From Firmicutes bacterium HGW-Firmicutes-1 (GTDB lineage Bacteria; Bacillota; Clostridia; Lachnospirales; Vallitaleaceae): DNA of 64,000 bases. The stretch's first letter is position 1, and the number at the start of each line of letters is the position of its first letter. Shown piece after piece: positions 53,702 to 61,750 of this stretch. Below the pieces are notes generated by a model, which searched no databases, was not told where the DNA came from, and worked only from the letters and a program-made list of their open reading frames with translations. The position numbers were made by a program, and so were the translations under genes. The DNA lies in assembly GCA_002841625.1 (NCBI GenBank), contig PHAG01000002.1:124001-188000 (forward strand), read 5' to 3'.

Positions 53702-54892
53702 ATGAATTTATCTAACAAAGCAAAACAAATTAAACCTTCATCTACATTGGCAATTACTGCTAAAGCCAATCAGATGAAAACAGAAGGTATTGATGTAGTT
53801 GGTTTTGGAGCTGGCGAACCTGATTTCGATACTCCTAACCATATAAAAGAAGCTGCCATCGCAGCAATTCATGCTGGCTTCACAAAATATACACCGGTAG
53901 CGGGAACAGTAGAATTAAAAACTGCTATCTGTAAAAAATTTAAAGAAGACAATGGTCTCGAATATAAACCAAGTCAGATCGTTGTAAGCAATGGTGCAAA
54001 GCATTCACTAACGAACGCGTTTATGGCTATTTTAAATGCTGGTGATGAAGTAATTATTCCAGCACCATTTTGGTTAAGTTATCCAGATATGGTTGCATTA
54101 GCTGATGGTGTTCCAGTAATCATTAAGACAACAGAAGAAACAAACTATAAACTAACATTAGAACAATTGCAAAATGCTTTAACTTCAAAAACAAAAGCGA
54201 TTATTGTTAATAGTCCAAGCAATCCTACAGGAATGGTTTATTCCAAAGAAGAGCTTCAAATGATTGCTGATTTTGCTGTGGAAAATGATATTTTAGTTAT
54301 TTCAGATGAAATATATGAGAAGTTACTTTATGATGATGAAAAGCATTACAGTATTGCTCAGCTGGGTGAAGAAATATTTAAGCGTACAATCGTAGTGAAT
54401 GGTGTATCAAAAAGCTATTCCATGACTGGATGGAGAATTGGATATACTGCTTCTACAGAAGAAATTGCAAAGCTTATGTCAAATATTCAAAGCCACGCGG
54501 CTTCAAACCCTAATTCCATTGCACAGAAAGCTGCGGTTGCTGCAATAGCAGGTCCACAAGAATGTGTTGAGGTAATGCGAGTAGAGTTCGATACGAGAAG
54601 AGAATATATGGTAGAACGTGTCAATGCAATGCCGGGTATTTCTTGTAAAGTTCCGAAGGGTGCATTTTATGTGTTCATTAATGTATCTTCGGTATTTGGT
54701 AAATCCTACAATGGAACTGTAATTAATTCTGCAAGTGATTTTGCAGCATGTATTCTTGAAGGTCAAGTAGCAGTAATTCCATGTGAGGATTTTGGGTTTG
54801 ATACTCATATAAGAATATCCTATGCTATATCACTTGAAAGCATCAAAAAAGGCTTAGATCGATTAGAAACATTTGTTGAATCATTGGTATAA
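53702..54892 (+). CDS. Pyridoxal-phosphate aminotransferase, aspartate type (AspB-like)
   Basis: 396 residues, class I aminotransferase. Key features: FGAGEPDFDTP near the N terminus, NSPSNPTGMVYSKEEL, ISDEIYEKLLYD, and the cofactor lysine Lys237 in NGVSKSYSMTGWRIGY; a C-terminal Arg in HIRISYA binds the carboxylate. It most likely converts aspartate and 2-oxoglutarate to oxaloacetate and glutamate, but close relatives use other amino acids. GATGGTGGA precedes the ATG. Confidence 0.93.
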   Translation: MNLSNKAKQIKPSSTLAITAKANQMKTEGIDVVGFGAGEPDFDTPNHIKEAAIAAIHAGFTKYTPVAGTVELKTAICKKFKEDNGLEYKPSQIVVSNGAKHSLTNAFMAILNAGDEVIIPAPFWLSYPDMVALADGVPVIIKTTEETNYKLTLEQLQNALTSKTKAIIVNSPSNPTGMVYSKEELQMIADFAVENDILVISDEIYEKLLYDDEKHYSIAQLGEEIFKRTIVVNGVSKSYSMTGWRIGYTASTEEIAKLMSNIQSHAASNPNSIAQKAAVAAIAGPQECVEVMRVEFDTRREYMVERVNAMPGISCKVPKGAFYVFINVSSVFGKSYNGTVINSASDFAACILEGQVAVIPCEDFGFDTHIRISYAISLESIKKGLDRLETFVESLV

Positions 54893-54919
54893 GAAACTTA
54901 ATAAAATTAAGTAAGTGTG

Positions 54920-54979
54920 TGAAATTGCACCCTTTATGTTTACACTGTTGCATTGGTGTCAACACGAGGGTGCATTTCA
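54920..54979 (+). other. Two-part hairpin between the aminotransferase gene and purB
   Basis: An outer stem, TGAAATTGCACCCT (54920-54933) with AGGGTGCATTTCA (54967-54979), has one bulged T. An inner stem, TGTTTACAC (54937-54945) with GTGTCAACA (54956-54964), has one mismatch. The loop is 10 bases. No T run follows. It may be a 3'-end element or a small structured RNA; it does not match a purine riboswitch as far as I can tell. Confidence 0.55.
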
Positions 54980-54998
54980 TATTATCCCACTTTTTATA

Positions 54999-55026
54999 TT
55001 TACTTTTAATGTATTTATGCTATAAT
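54999..55026 (+). promoter_or_regulatory. Promoter of purB
   Basis: Consensus TATAAT (55021-55026) with extended -10 TGC, and TTTACT (54999-55004) at 16 bases. It lies 54 bases before purB. Confidence 0.5.
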
Positions 55027-55080
55027 AAACTGTAATTAAATGTCAGTATGTGAATAAACCGTTTGAAAGGATGAATATAA

Positions 55081-56514
55081 ATGAATAATGAAATTTATCA
55101 AACGCCATTAGGGGAAAGATATGCAAGTAAAGAAATGCTTTATCTTTTTTCACCTAATAAAAAGTTTAAAACTTGGAGAAAGCTGTGGATTGCACTTGCT
55201 GAAGCTGAAAAAAGCTTGGGCCTTGATATTAGTCAAGAGCAAATTGAAGAATTAAAGAAATATGCAAATGATATCAATTATGATGTTGCAAAAGCGAAAG
55301 AAAAGGAAGTACGACATGATGTTATGGCGCATATTCACGCATATGGAGAACAAGCTAAGTCTGCAAAACCAATCATTCATCTTGGAGCAACGAGTTGTTA
55401 TGTTGGAGATAATACAGATGTTATAATCATGATTGAAGCTCTTGAGCTAATCAAAGAAAAAGTATTAAATGTAATGGATAAATTAGCAAGCTTTGCTATG
55501 GAATATAAAGATTTACCTACTCTTGGATTTACGCATTTTCAAGCTGCCCAACTTACTACAGTTGGCAAAAGAGCATGTTTATGGTTAGAAGATTTATGGA
55601 TGGATTTCCAAGATATTGAGCATCAATTAAGCAAAAAGATGTTATTGGGTGTGAAAGGTACAACAGGAACGCAAGCGACATTTTTAACCTTGTTTGATGG
55701 AGATCATGATAAGGTTAAGCAATTAGATGACCTTGTTGCTGAAAAGTTTGGTTTCAAAGCGTCTTTTCCTGTTACCGGTCAAACGTATCCAAGAAAACTT
55801 GACTCACAAATGTTGAATGTACTTAGTGGTATTGCTCAATCAGCATATAAATTTAGCAATGATATTAGATTGCTTCAAAACCTTAAGGAAATTGAAGAAC
55901 CATTTGAAAAAAGTCAAATCGGTTCATCTGCTATGGCCTACAAAAGAAATCCAATGAGAAGTGAGAGAATATCTTCTCTTGCAAGACACGTTATATGTAA
56001 TGCACTAAATCCTGCAATTACTGCTTCGACACAATGGTTTGAAAGAACACTTGATGATAGTGCTAATAAACGATTGGCAATTCCAGAAGCGTTCTTAGCA
56101 GTTGATGCTATATTAGAAATATACATGAATGTTGTAGATGGCTTAGTAGTATATCCTAAGGTAATTAGACAGCGCATTATGAGCGAACTGCCATTTATGG
56201 CTACTGAAGTTATACTAATGGAAGGCGTTAGAAGAGGTGGAGATCGACAAGATTTACACGAGCGAATAAGAGTTCATTCAATGGAGGCTGGAAAACTTGT
56301 CAAAGAAGAAGGCTTACCAAATGACCTGATTTCTAGAATTTTGGCAGATGAAAATTTCAAAATGTCTGAAGAAGAGGTGCTCCTTATCCTTGAACCAGAA
56401 AACTTTATTGGTAGAGCACCTGAACAGGTTGAAGATTTCATAAAGGATTATATAAGAGAAATATTAGAAAACAATACGAATATCTTAGGAAAATCTGCAG
56501 AATTATCTGTGTAA
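55081..56514 (+). CDS. purB: Adenylosuccinate lyase
   Basis: 477 residues. Fumarase/aspartase superfamily signature IGSSAMAYKRNPMRSERI with the catalytic Ser loop, N-terminal EKEVRHDVMAHIHAYGEQ and HLGATSCYVGDNTD. It acts twice in purine synthesis (SAICAR to AICAR, adenylosuccinate to AMP). AAAGGATG precedes ATG 55081. No other purine genes are adjacent. Length is typical of the clostridial type. Confidence 0.96.
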   Translation: MNNEIYQTPLGERYASKEMLYLFSPNKKFKTWRKLWIALAEAEKSLGLDISQEQIEELKKYANDINYDVAKAKEKEVRHDVMAHIHAYGEQAKSAKPIIHLGATSCYVGDNTDVIIMIEALELIKEKVLNVMDKLASFAMEYKDLPTLGFTHFQAAQLTTVGKRACLWLEDLWMDFQDIEHQLSKKMLLGVKGTTGTQATFLTLFDGDHDKVKQLDDLVAEKFGFKASFPVTGQTYPRKLDSQMLNVLSGIAQSAYKFSNDIRLLQNLKEIEEPFEKSQIGSSAMAYKRNPMRSERISSLARHVICNALNPAITASTQWFERTLDDSANKRLAIPEAFLAVDAILEIYMNVVDGLVVYPKVIRQRIMSELPFMATEVILMEGVRRGGDRQDLHERIRVHSMEAGKLVKEEGLPNDLISRILADENFKMSEEEVLLILEPENFIGRAPEQVEDFIKDYIREILENNTNILGKSAELSV

Positions 56515-56552
56515 CCAATAACATGCATCCTATTTAAAGGGGGATTTCTCAA

Positions 56553-57353
56553 ATGAAAAAAATTGGATTTATTGGTGTTGGAAATATGGGGTTGCCGATG
56601 ATGAAGGGTGCAATTCAAGCTTTTGGTAATCAAGATATTTTATATACTGATGTGAATGAAGACAGATTAAGATATGTGGAAAATGTATTGAACATTCCTT
56701 ATTTAACTTCAAATGAACAATGTATTGTTCAATCAGATATGATTGTTTTGGCTATTAAACCACAATTTTTAAAAGATGCCTTAGAAAAACTTAAGGGAAA
56801 TAATCTGAATGATAAAATATTTATTTCAATAGCACCAGGAATCCACATTTCGAAAATCAAAGAGATTCTTGGTGAAGATATTAGAGTTGTTCGAGCAATG
56901 CCTAATACTCCGGCTATGGTATTGGCTGGTATGAGTGCAATTTGTTTTTCATCGGATCGCTATACAGATGATGATAGAGATTTTATATTTCAGTTTTTTA
57001 ATTCCTTTGGTGAAACAGTAGAGCTTAACGAAAAACAATTGGATATGGTAGTTCCTGTTTCTGGAAGCTCACCGGCATATGTTTATATGTTAATTGAAGC
57101 AATGGCAGATGCAGGAGTTCTTTTTGGACTTCCACGAGATGTTGCTTATAAATTAGCGGCCCAATCGGTATATGGTTCGGCTAAAATGGTGCTTGAAACA
57201 GGAGAACATCCAGGTGCTTTAAAAGATGCGGTTTGCTCGCCAGGTGGCACTACAATTGAAGCCGTGAGTAGTTTAGAGCGTACAGGCTTCAGAAGTTCAA
57301 TTATTGAGGCTATGAAGGTTTGTTATGAAAAGACACTCTCCTTTAGCAAGTAA
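56553..57353 (+). CDS. proC: Pyrroline-5-carboxylate reductase
   Basis: 266 residues. The N-terminal NAD(P) motif IGFIGVGNMGLPMMKGAIQ, VRAMPNTPAMVLAGMSAIC and the C-terminal signature GSSPAYVYMLIEAMADAGV with SPGGTTIEAV are all present. It performs the last step of proline synthesis. AAAGGGGGA precedes ATG 56553, 38 bases after purB. No proAB is in the window. Confidence 0.95.
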   Translation: MKKIGFIGVGNMGLPMMKGAIQAFGNQDILYTDVNEDRLRYVENVLNIPYLTSNEQCIVQSDMIVLAIKPQFLKDALEKLKGNNLNDKIFISIAPGIHISKIKEILGEDIRVVRAMPNTPAMVLAGMSAICFSSDRYTDDDRDFIFQFFNSFGETVELNEKQLDMVVPVSGSSPAYVYMLIEAMADAGVLFGLPRDVAYKLAAQSVYGSAKMVLETGEHPGALKDAVCSPGGTTIEAVSSLERTGFRSSIIEAMKVCYEKTLSFSK

Positions 57354-57403
57354 ATAGATCTTAAAATCTATGTAATAAAAAATTTATTGAAGAGGTGACG
57401 TTA

Positions 57404-57943
57404 ATGGCTGATACAATTAAAAAGTTAAGTCAAACAGAGATATATAAGGGCGTTCGAGTTCATTTGGTAACAGAAAGAATTTTGTTGCCAAATGGTAAAG
57501 AAACCGATTGGGAATTGATTCTTCATCCAGGAGCAGCAGCAGTAGTACCAGTAGATGATGAAGGAAAAATTATCATGGTTAGGCAATATAGAAATGCATC
57601 CAATAGCTATACTTTAGAAATACCAGCGGGTGTTTTTGATTCACCTAATGAAGATCCTAAAGAATGTGCCGCGCGAGAGTTGGAAGAAGAAATAGGCTAT
57701 AGCTCAAACAACATTGAATTTTTATTTAACTTTTATTCGGCTATAGGTATTTGTAATGAGATTATTAATGTTTTCGTTGCAAAAAATCTTATTCAAAGTA
57801 AACAAAATCTTGATGAAGATGAGTTTATAACATTGGAAAGATATACAGTGGATGAATTGGTTCAGATGATTATAAATGGTGAAATAAAAGATAATAAATC
57901 AATATCTTCGATATTATTATACAAAGAGAAATTTGGATTATAG
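57404..57943 (+). CDS. nudF: Nudix hydrolase, ADP-ribose pyrophosphatase type
   Basis: 179 residues. The Nudix box is complete: GVFDSPNEDPKECAARELEE, then EIGY. N-terminal LPNGKETDWELILHPGAAAV and MVRQYRNASNSYTLEIPAG fit ADP-ribose pyrophosphatases (NudF/YqkG). In B. subtilis yqkG also lies near spoIIM and xerD, which supports the name. ATG 57404 follows GAGGTGA. Confidence 0.88.
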   Translation: MADTIKKLSQTEIYKGVRVHLVTERILLPNGKETDWELILHPGAAAVVPVDDEGKIIMVRQYRNASNSYTLEIPAGVFDSPNEDPKECAARELEEEIGYSSNNIEFLFNFYSAIGICNEIINVFVAKNLIQSKQNLDEDEFITLERYTVDELVQMIINGEIKDNKSISSILLYKEKFGL

Positions 57944-58038
57944 GCGATAGCTTATAGTCCTTTTTTTAAGCAGGAGTATATTAACTAACAGGGGAACAAC
58001 CATGTAAAGATTTGTTTGAATTATTGTTTTATTATTGT

Positions 58039-58067
58039 TGAAATGCAACTATTAAAATGGTAAAATT
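58039..58067 (+). promoter_or_regulatory. Promoter of the acidic-repeat lipoprotein gene
   Basis: TTGAAA (58039-58044), 17 bases, TAAAAT (58062-58067) with extended -10 TGG. Confidence 0.65.
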
Positions 58068-58120
58068 AGGATGTTATGATGTAAATTAGTTTTAATATTA
58101 TGATAAAGGAGAAACGACAC

Positions 58121-58687
58121 ATGAAGAAGATTGTAACATTACTCTTATTAGTACTATCACTTGCTATGTTTACCTTTGTTGGTTGTTCTTTTGATGGCTT
58201 CGGTGACAAGGATAGCAAGGTTGAAAAAGACGAAGACGAAGATGAAGACGAAGATGAAGACGAAGATGAAGACGAAGATAATGAAGATGATGAAGATGAA
58301 GACGAGGACGACGAGGACGAGGACGAAGACACCAACAATGAAAGTAGTGCAACTGTAGAACCTTATGGGTTTACTGCTACCTTTGATCCAAATCTAGAAC
58401 CAGAAGATACTGTAGATAGCTATAGCCCGTCTGATACAATGTACTATGTTGTAATAGCAGGAGGCTTCCCAGCAGGTAGTTCTATTCATCAAGTTTGGGA
58501 GTATTTAGAAGATGGAAGTATTGTTGAAGGTGATCTTAATATACCAACAGATGTTGTATACAATTATCTAGGATTTAATCTAACTCCAGATGGTGAACTT
58601 CCAATTGGAGAATATATTGTTACATTAACATGGACAGTTGATGGTGTTGATGGTAAATTGGTTTCTGATATCATAGAAGTTAAATAA
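58121..58687 (+). CDS. Lipoprotein with an Asp/Glu repeat tract
   Basis: 188 residues. Signal peptide with lipobox FVGC, lipidated Cys22. Residues 37-70 are 33 acidic residues and one Asn. Residues 75-188 look like a beta-sandwich extracellular domain (FTATFDPNLEPED, then SSIHQVWEYLEDGSIVEGD and IGEYIVTLTWTVDG). The acid tract would act as a stiff, metal-binding or wall-spanning spacer; this is inference. No family recognised. AAAGGAG precedes ATG 58121. Own promoter and terminator, so monocistronic. Confidence 0.82.
   Translation: MKKIVTLLLLVLSLAMFTFVGCSFDGFGDKDSKVEKDEDEDEDEDEDEDEDEDNEDDEDEDEDDEDEDEDTNNESSATVEPYGFTATFDPNLEPEDTVDSYSPSDTMYYVVIAGGFPAGSSIHQVWEYLEDGSIVEGDLNIPTDVVYNYLGFNLTPDGELPIGEYIVTLTWTVDGVDGKLVSDIIEVK
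58229..58330 (+). repeat. Asp/Glu-coding microsatellite
   Basis: GAA/GAG and GAT/GAC codons throughout; 58232-58279 is four perfect copies of the 12-mer GAAGACGAAGAT. Loss or gain of units keeps the frame. On the other strand this reads as a false Ser-rich frame. Confidence 0.92.
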
Positions 58688-58696
58688 AAATTACAT

Positions 58697-58735
58697 AAAA
58701 GTAGCTTTCTAGAAACTAGAGAGCTGCTTTTTTTT
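58697..58735 (+). terminator. Rho-independent terminator of the lipoprotein gene
   Basis: AAAAGTAGCTTTCTAG (58697-58712) pairs along its full length, with two G-U pairs, to CTAGAGAGCTGCTTTT (58716-58731); loop AAA, then a T run to 58735. Confidence 0.9.
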
Positions 58736-58749
58736 GGAAATAAATTGTA

Positions 58750-58776
58750 ATAAATCTATTTTTTTGCGCATATATT
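58750..58776 (+). promoter_or_regulatory. Candidate sporulation sigma-E promoter of spoIIM
   Basis: ATA (58750-58752), 16 bases, CATATATT (58769-58776), one base off the sigma-E -10 consensus CATACANT. spoIIM is a sigma-E gene in B. subtilis. AT-rich DNA gives chance matches, so this is tentative. Confidence 0.35.
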
Positions 58777-58807
58777 GGAATATCAATTAACGACAGGAGA
58801 AACAAAT

Positions 58808-59425
58808 ATGCTAAAGAAAATAAAGATCAATAAATTTACAGAAGTACAAATACAATTGTTTTTCTTTATGGTTTTTATATGTATTGGGGCTTTGTATGCT
58901 AATCTAAATGTAAGTAAGCATATGGATGATTATAATTTGATATTTGATTTTTTCAATAATAAAATGGCTAGTCCTATTATTGTCAAAACGGATCTCTTTG
59001 AGTTTCTTCTTGTTAGCAGAATGAAAATATTACTTGGCCTTTGGATTATTGGGTTTGTTTTATTTGCATCTTATATTGATTATATAATTAGTGGATTTTT
59101 TGGATTTAATTTTGGATTAATTTTATCTTCCGCATTAATTTATAATGGTTTTAACAGTTTTAATTTAATTATCGTTCTACTTCTTCCTCAATGTATTATT
59201 TATGCACCAATATTTATTTATATAACTTCAAAGAATGTGGAATTTTCAAAGGCACTATATAGAAATAGAAAAACAAGTAAATCTCTCAAATTGAGTGGAC
59301 AACTATTATTTGAGTATTTCCTTGTACTAGTAATATGTTCTGTCTTTACATTAATAGGAATTACTCTCGAGGCTTATGTGAATCCTGATTTAATTAAATG
59401 GTATATTTCCATAAAAAGTTTTTAA
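58808..59425 (+). CDS. spoIIM: Stage II sporulation protein M
   Basis: 205 residues with about five membrane helices. FFGFNFGLILSSALIYNGF, then LLPQCIIYAPIFIYITS and the C-terminal ITLEAYVNPDLIKW fit the SpoIIM (DUF95) family. In Bacillus, SpoIIM is the scaffold of the SpoIIDMP complex that thins septal wall and drives engulfment. CAGGAGA precedes ATG 58808. Neighbours nudF, xerD, deoB and dacF match the Bacillus arrangement. Its presence suggests a sporulating organism. Confidence 0.86.
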   Translation: MLKKIKINKFTEVQIQLFFFMVFICIGALYANLNVSKHMDDYNLIFDFFNNKMASPIIVKTDLFEFLLVSRMKILLGLWIIGFVLFASYIDYIISGFFGFNFGLILSSALIYNGFNSFNLIIVLLLPQCIIYAPIFIYITSKNVEFSKALYRNRKTSKSLKLSGQLLFEYFLVLVICSVFTLIGITLEAYVNPDLIKWYISIKSF

Positions 59426-59431
59426 AATTAA

Positions 59432-59460
59432 TCGACTTTTTGGTAAATATGGATTATAAT
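59432..59460 (+). promoter_or_regulatory. Possible promoter of xerD
   Basis: TCGACT (59432-59437), 17 bases, consensus TATAAT (59455-59460), between the spoIIM stop and the xerD start. Confidence 0.45.
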
Positions 59461-59493
59461 GGTGTTACATCTTTGCGAAAAGGAAAATATATC

Positions 59494-60384
59494 ATGGAAA
59501 AATCTACTCAAGAATTTCTGGTTTATCTACAACATACAAAGGGTGCTTCTATCAATACAATACAATCATATAAGAGAGACTTGAAAAATTTAGTATGCTA
59601 TTTAACTAAGAATAGTTTAAGAGATCTTAAAAAGATTACTTCAACGCAGTTAAATGCTTATTTTATCGAATTAGAAAAAGAGGGACGAGCTACTTCTACG
59701 ATTTCAAGAAATGTTGCCTCAATTCATTCTTTTTTTCAGTTTTTGGTTAAAAGCGGTATGATTGATAATGATCCTAGCGAGGTAATTAGCGCACCCAAAA
59801 TTGATAGGAAGATGCCAAAAACATTATCACTTGAAGAAGTTGATCTACTATTAAATCAACCTTTTGATACTGATAACAAAGGCATTCGTGATAAAGCAAT
59901 GCTTGAACTCTTGTATGCAACAGGAATTCGTGTTTCAGAATTGATTAATCTTAAAGAAACTGATATAAATATTCCAATGGGCTACATCATATGCTCTGAT
60001 AAAAATAACAATAAGGAACGAGTCATTCCTATGGGGAATGTCGCTCAATATGCCCTTAGTAATTATATTAAGACCTCTAGAGCAGCCATGGTTAAGAACC
60101 CAGAAGAAGAGATGTTATTTGTAAATTGCTTAGGTTCATCAATGAGTCGGCAAGGCTTTTGGAAAATCATTAAGAGCTATGCAAACAAAGCAAATATTAA
60201 TAAGATCATTACACCACACATTTTGAGACATTCTTTTGCTAGTCATTTAGTAGAAAATGGTGCTGACCTTAGGTCGGTTCAAGAAATGCTAGGACATTCA
60301 GATATATCTACGACTCAAGTATATGCAAAAATGAATAATTATAAGTTAAAGGAAGTCTATGCTAGGGCACATCCTAGAGCTTAA
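59494..60384 (+). CDS. xerD: Site-specific tyrosine recombinase XerD
   Basis: 296 residues. An N-terminal SAM-like DNA-binding domain (about 5-90) is followed by the catalytic domain with Arg146 (ATGIRVSELINL), His242 and Arg245 (HILRHSFASH), His268 (MLGHSDI) and nucleophile Tyr277. It resolves chromosome dimers at dif with XerC. The frame is open from 59398, but AAAGGA near 59480 and family length favour ATG 59494. Position between spoIIM and deoB is that of Bacillus xerD (ripX), so it is housekeeping and not a phage integrase. Confidence 0.93.
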   Translation: MEKSTQEFLVYLQHTKGASINTIQSYKRDLKNLVCYLTKNSLRDLKKITSTQLNAYFIELEKEGRATSTISRNVASIHSFFQFLVKSGMIDNDPSEVISAPKIDRKMPKTLSLEEVDLLLNQPFDTDNKGIRDKAMLELLYATGIRVSELINLKETDINIPMGYIICSDKNNNKERVIPMGNVAQYALSNYIKTSRAAMVKNPEEEMLFVNCLGSSMSRQGFWKIIKSYANKANINKIITPHILRHSFASHLVENGADLRSVQEMLGHSDISTTQVYAKMNNYKLKEVYARAHPRA

Positions 60385-60390
60385 TATGCA

Positions 60391-60426
60391 AAAAGAGTAT
60401 TTATATTAATATAGATGCTCTTTTTT
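60391..60426 (+). terminator. Rho-independent terminator of xerD
   Basis: AAAAGAGTATTTATAT (60391-60406) pairs with ATATAGATGCTCTTTT (60409-60424), two G-U pairs, and runs into T residues. Confidence 0.88.
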
Positions 60427-60494
60427 AGCTTAACAATGCACCGTTTTAAAGTGTAACTACACCTATTTTAATGCATTCAATTTAACTAAATAGG

Positions 60495-60523
60495 AATACT
60501 TTTTATGAAAAATTTGGTATAAT
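60495..60523 (+). promoter_or_regulatory. Promoter of deoB
   Basis: Consensus TATAAT (60518-60523) with extended -10 TGG; the -35 region (AATACT) is poor. It lies 41 bases before the deoB start. Confidence 0.5.
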
Positions 60524-60564
60524 AAATTATGAAATGATTTTAAATTACTAAAGGAGGCAGCATT

Positions 60565-61737
60565 ATGATTGATAGAGTAATATGGATAATTTTAGACAGT
60601 GTTGGAATTGGTGAGTTGCCAGATGCCGATCAATTTGGAGATGTAGGTAGTAATACCTTAGAAAATATTGCTAAGGCTACTAAGCTTGATTTGCCCAATT
60701 TGTATAAATTAGGATTAGGAAATATAGATGGTGTTGTACATTTAGGAAGAGTAGACAAACCAATTGGTATATATGGTAAGATGGCCGAGATATCCAATGG
60801 AAAGGATACTACGATTGGTCATTGGGAAATGTCAGGAGTATATTCTCCTCATCCTTTACCAACCTATCCAAATGGATTTCCAGATGAAATTATTACTCCA
60901 TTTATTGAGCAAACTGGCAGGGAGATTCTTGCTAATAAGCCTGCATCAGGCACACAGATTCTTGAAGAGCTAGGCGAAGAACATATGAAGACGGGAAAGT
61001 TAATTGTTTATACATCTGCTGATAGTGTTTTCCAAATTGCAGCACATGAAGATGTTGTACCAATTGATGAATTATATAAATATTGTAGTATTGCTAGAGA
61101 ATTACTTAAGAATGAACACGCTGTTGCGAGAGTAATTGCTAGACCATTTATCGGAGAGCCAGGAAGCTTCAAGAGAACTTCTAATCGTAGAGACTATTCT
61201 TTGCTGCCTCCTAATAAAACAATATTAGACTTGGTCAAGGAAAGTGGCAAGGATGTTATAGCTGTAGGCAAAATCGAAGATATTTTTTGCGGTCAAGGAA
61301 TTACAGAAGCTGTTCATACAAAGGACAATATGGACGGTGTTGATCAGACAATTCAATATATGAAACAAAATAATTCAGGGCTAATTTTTACCAATTTAGT
61401 AGAATTTGATTCTAGTTGGGGACATAGGAATGATGTTCAGGCTTATGCAAATGGATTAATGGCTTTTGATAAAAGATTAAATGAAATTATGGATGAAATG
61501 AAAGATTCAGATATTCTAATTATGAATGCAGATCATGGGTGTGATCCTACAACGGAGAGTACAGACCATTCAAGGGAATATATACCATTTATTGCATTTG
61601 GAAATGAATTAAAGAAGGGTGTTAATATTGGAATAAGGAAATCTTTTGCAGATATAGGTCAAACGATTAGCGAAATTTTTGATTTACCTAAGCTACCTGT
61701 AGGGGAAAGCTTTTATCTAGATATAAAAAAGGACTAA
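60565..61737 (+). CDS. deoB: Phosphopentomutase
   Basis: 390 residues, alkaline phosphatase superfamily. Metal-site motifs: VIWIILDSVGIGELPDADQF, the phosphoacceptor Thr in GKDTTIGHWEMSG, and the C-terminal MNADHGCDPTTESTDHSREY. It interconverts (deoxy)ribose 1- and 5-phosphates in nucleoside salvage. AAAGGAGG precedes ATG 60565. pdp follows after 13 bases and supplies its substrate. Confidence 0.97.
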   Translation: MIDRVIWIILDSVGIGELPDADQFGDVGSNTLENIAKATKLDLPNLYKLGLGNIDGVVHLGRVDKPIGIYGKMAEISNGKDTTIGHWEMSGVYSPHPLPTYPNGFPDEIITPFIEQTGREILANKPASGTQILEELGEEHMKTGKLIVYTSADSVFQIAAHEDVVPIDELYKYCSIARELLKNEHAVARVIARPFIGEPGSFKRTSNRRDYSLLPPNKTILDLVKESGKDVIAVGKIEDIFCGQGITEAVHTKDNMDGVDQTIQYMKQNNSGLIFTNLVEFDSSWGHRNDVQAYANGLMAFDKRLNEIMDEMKDSDILIMNADHGCDPTTESTDHSREYIPFIAFGNELKKGVNIGIRKSFADIGQTISEIFDLPKLPVGESFYLDIKKD

Positions 61738-61750
61738 GGAGCTATTATGT

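Noticed and set aside
54893-55080. Purine riboswitch upstream of purB
   Set aside because: The hairpins do not form the three-way junction with the conserved loop and core bases of that riboswitch, as far as can be judged by eye.
58066-58338. A minus-strand open frame rich in serine
   Set aside because: It is the reverse reading of the Asp/Glu repeat of the lipoprotein gene; no ribosome-binding site and no real protein composition.
59494-60384. Tyrosine recombinase as a sign of a mobile element
   Set aside because: Sequence length, motifs and the spoIIM-xerD-deoB order mark it as housekeeping XerD; no attachment repeats or phage genes nearby.
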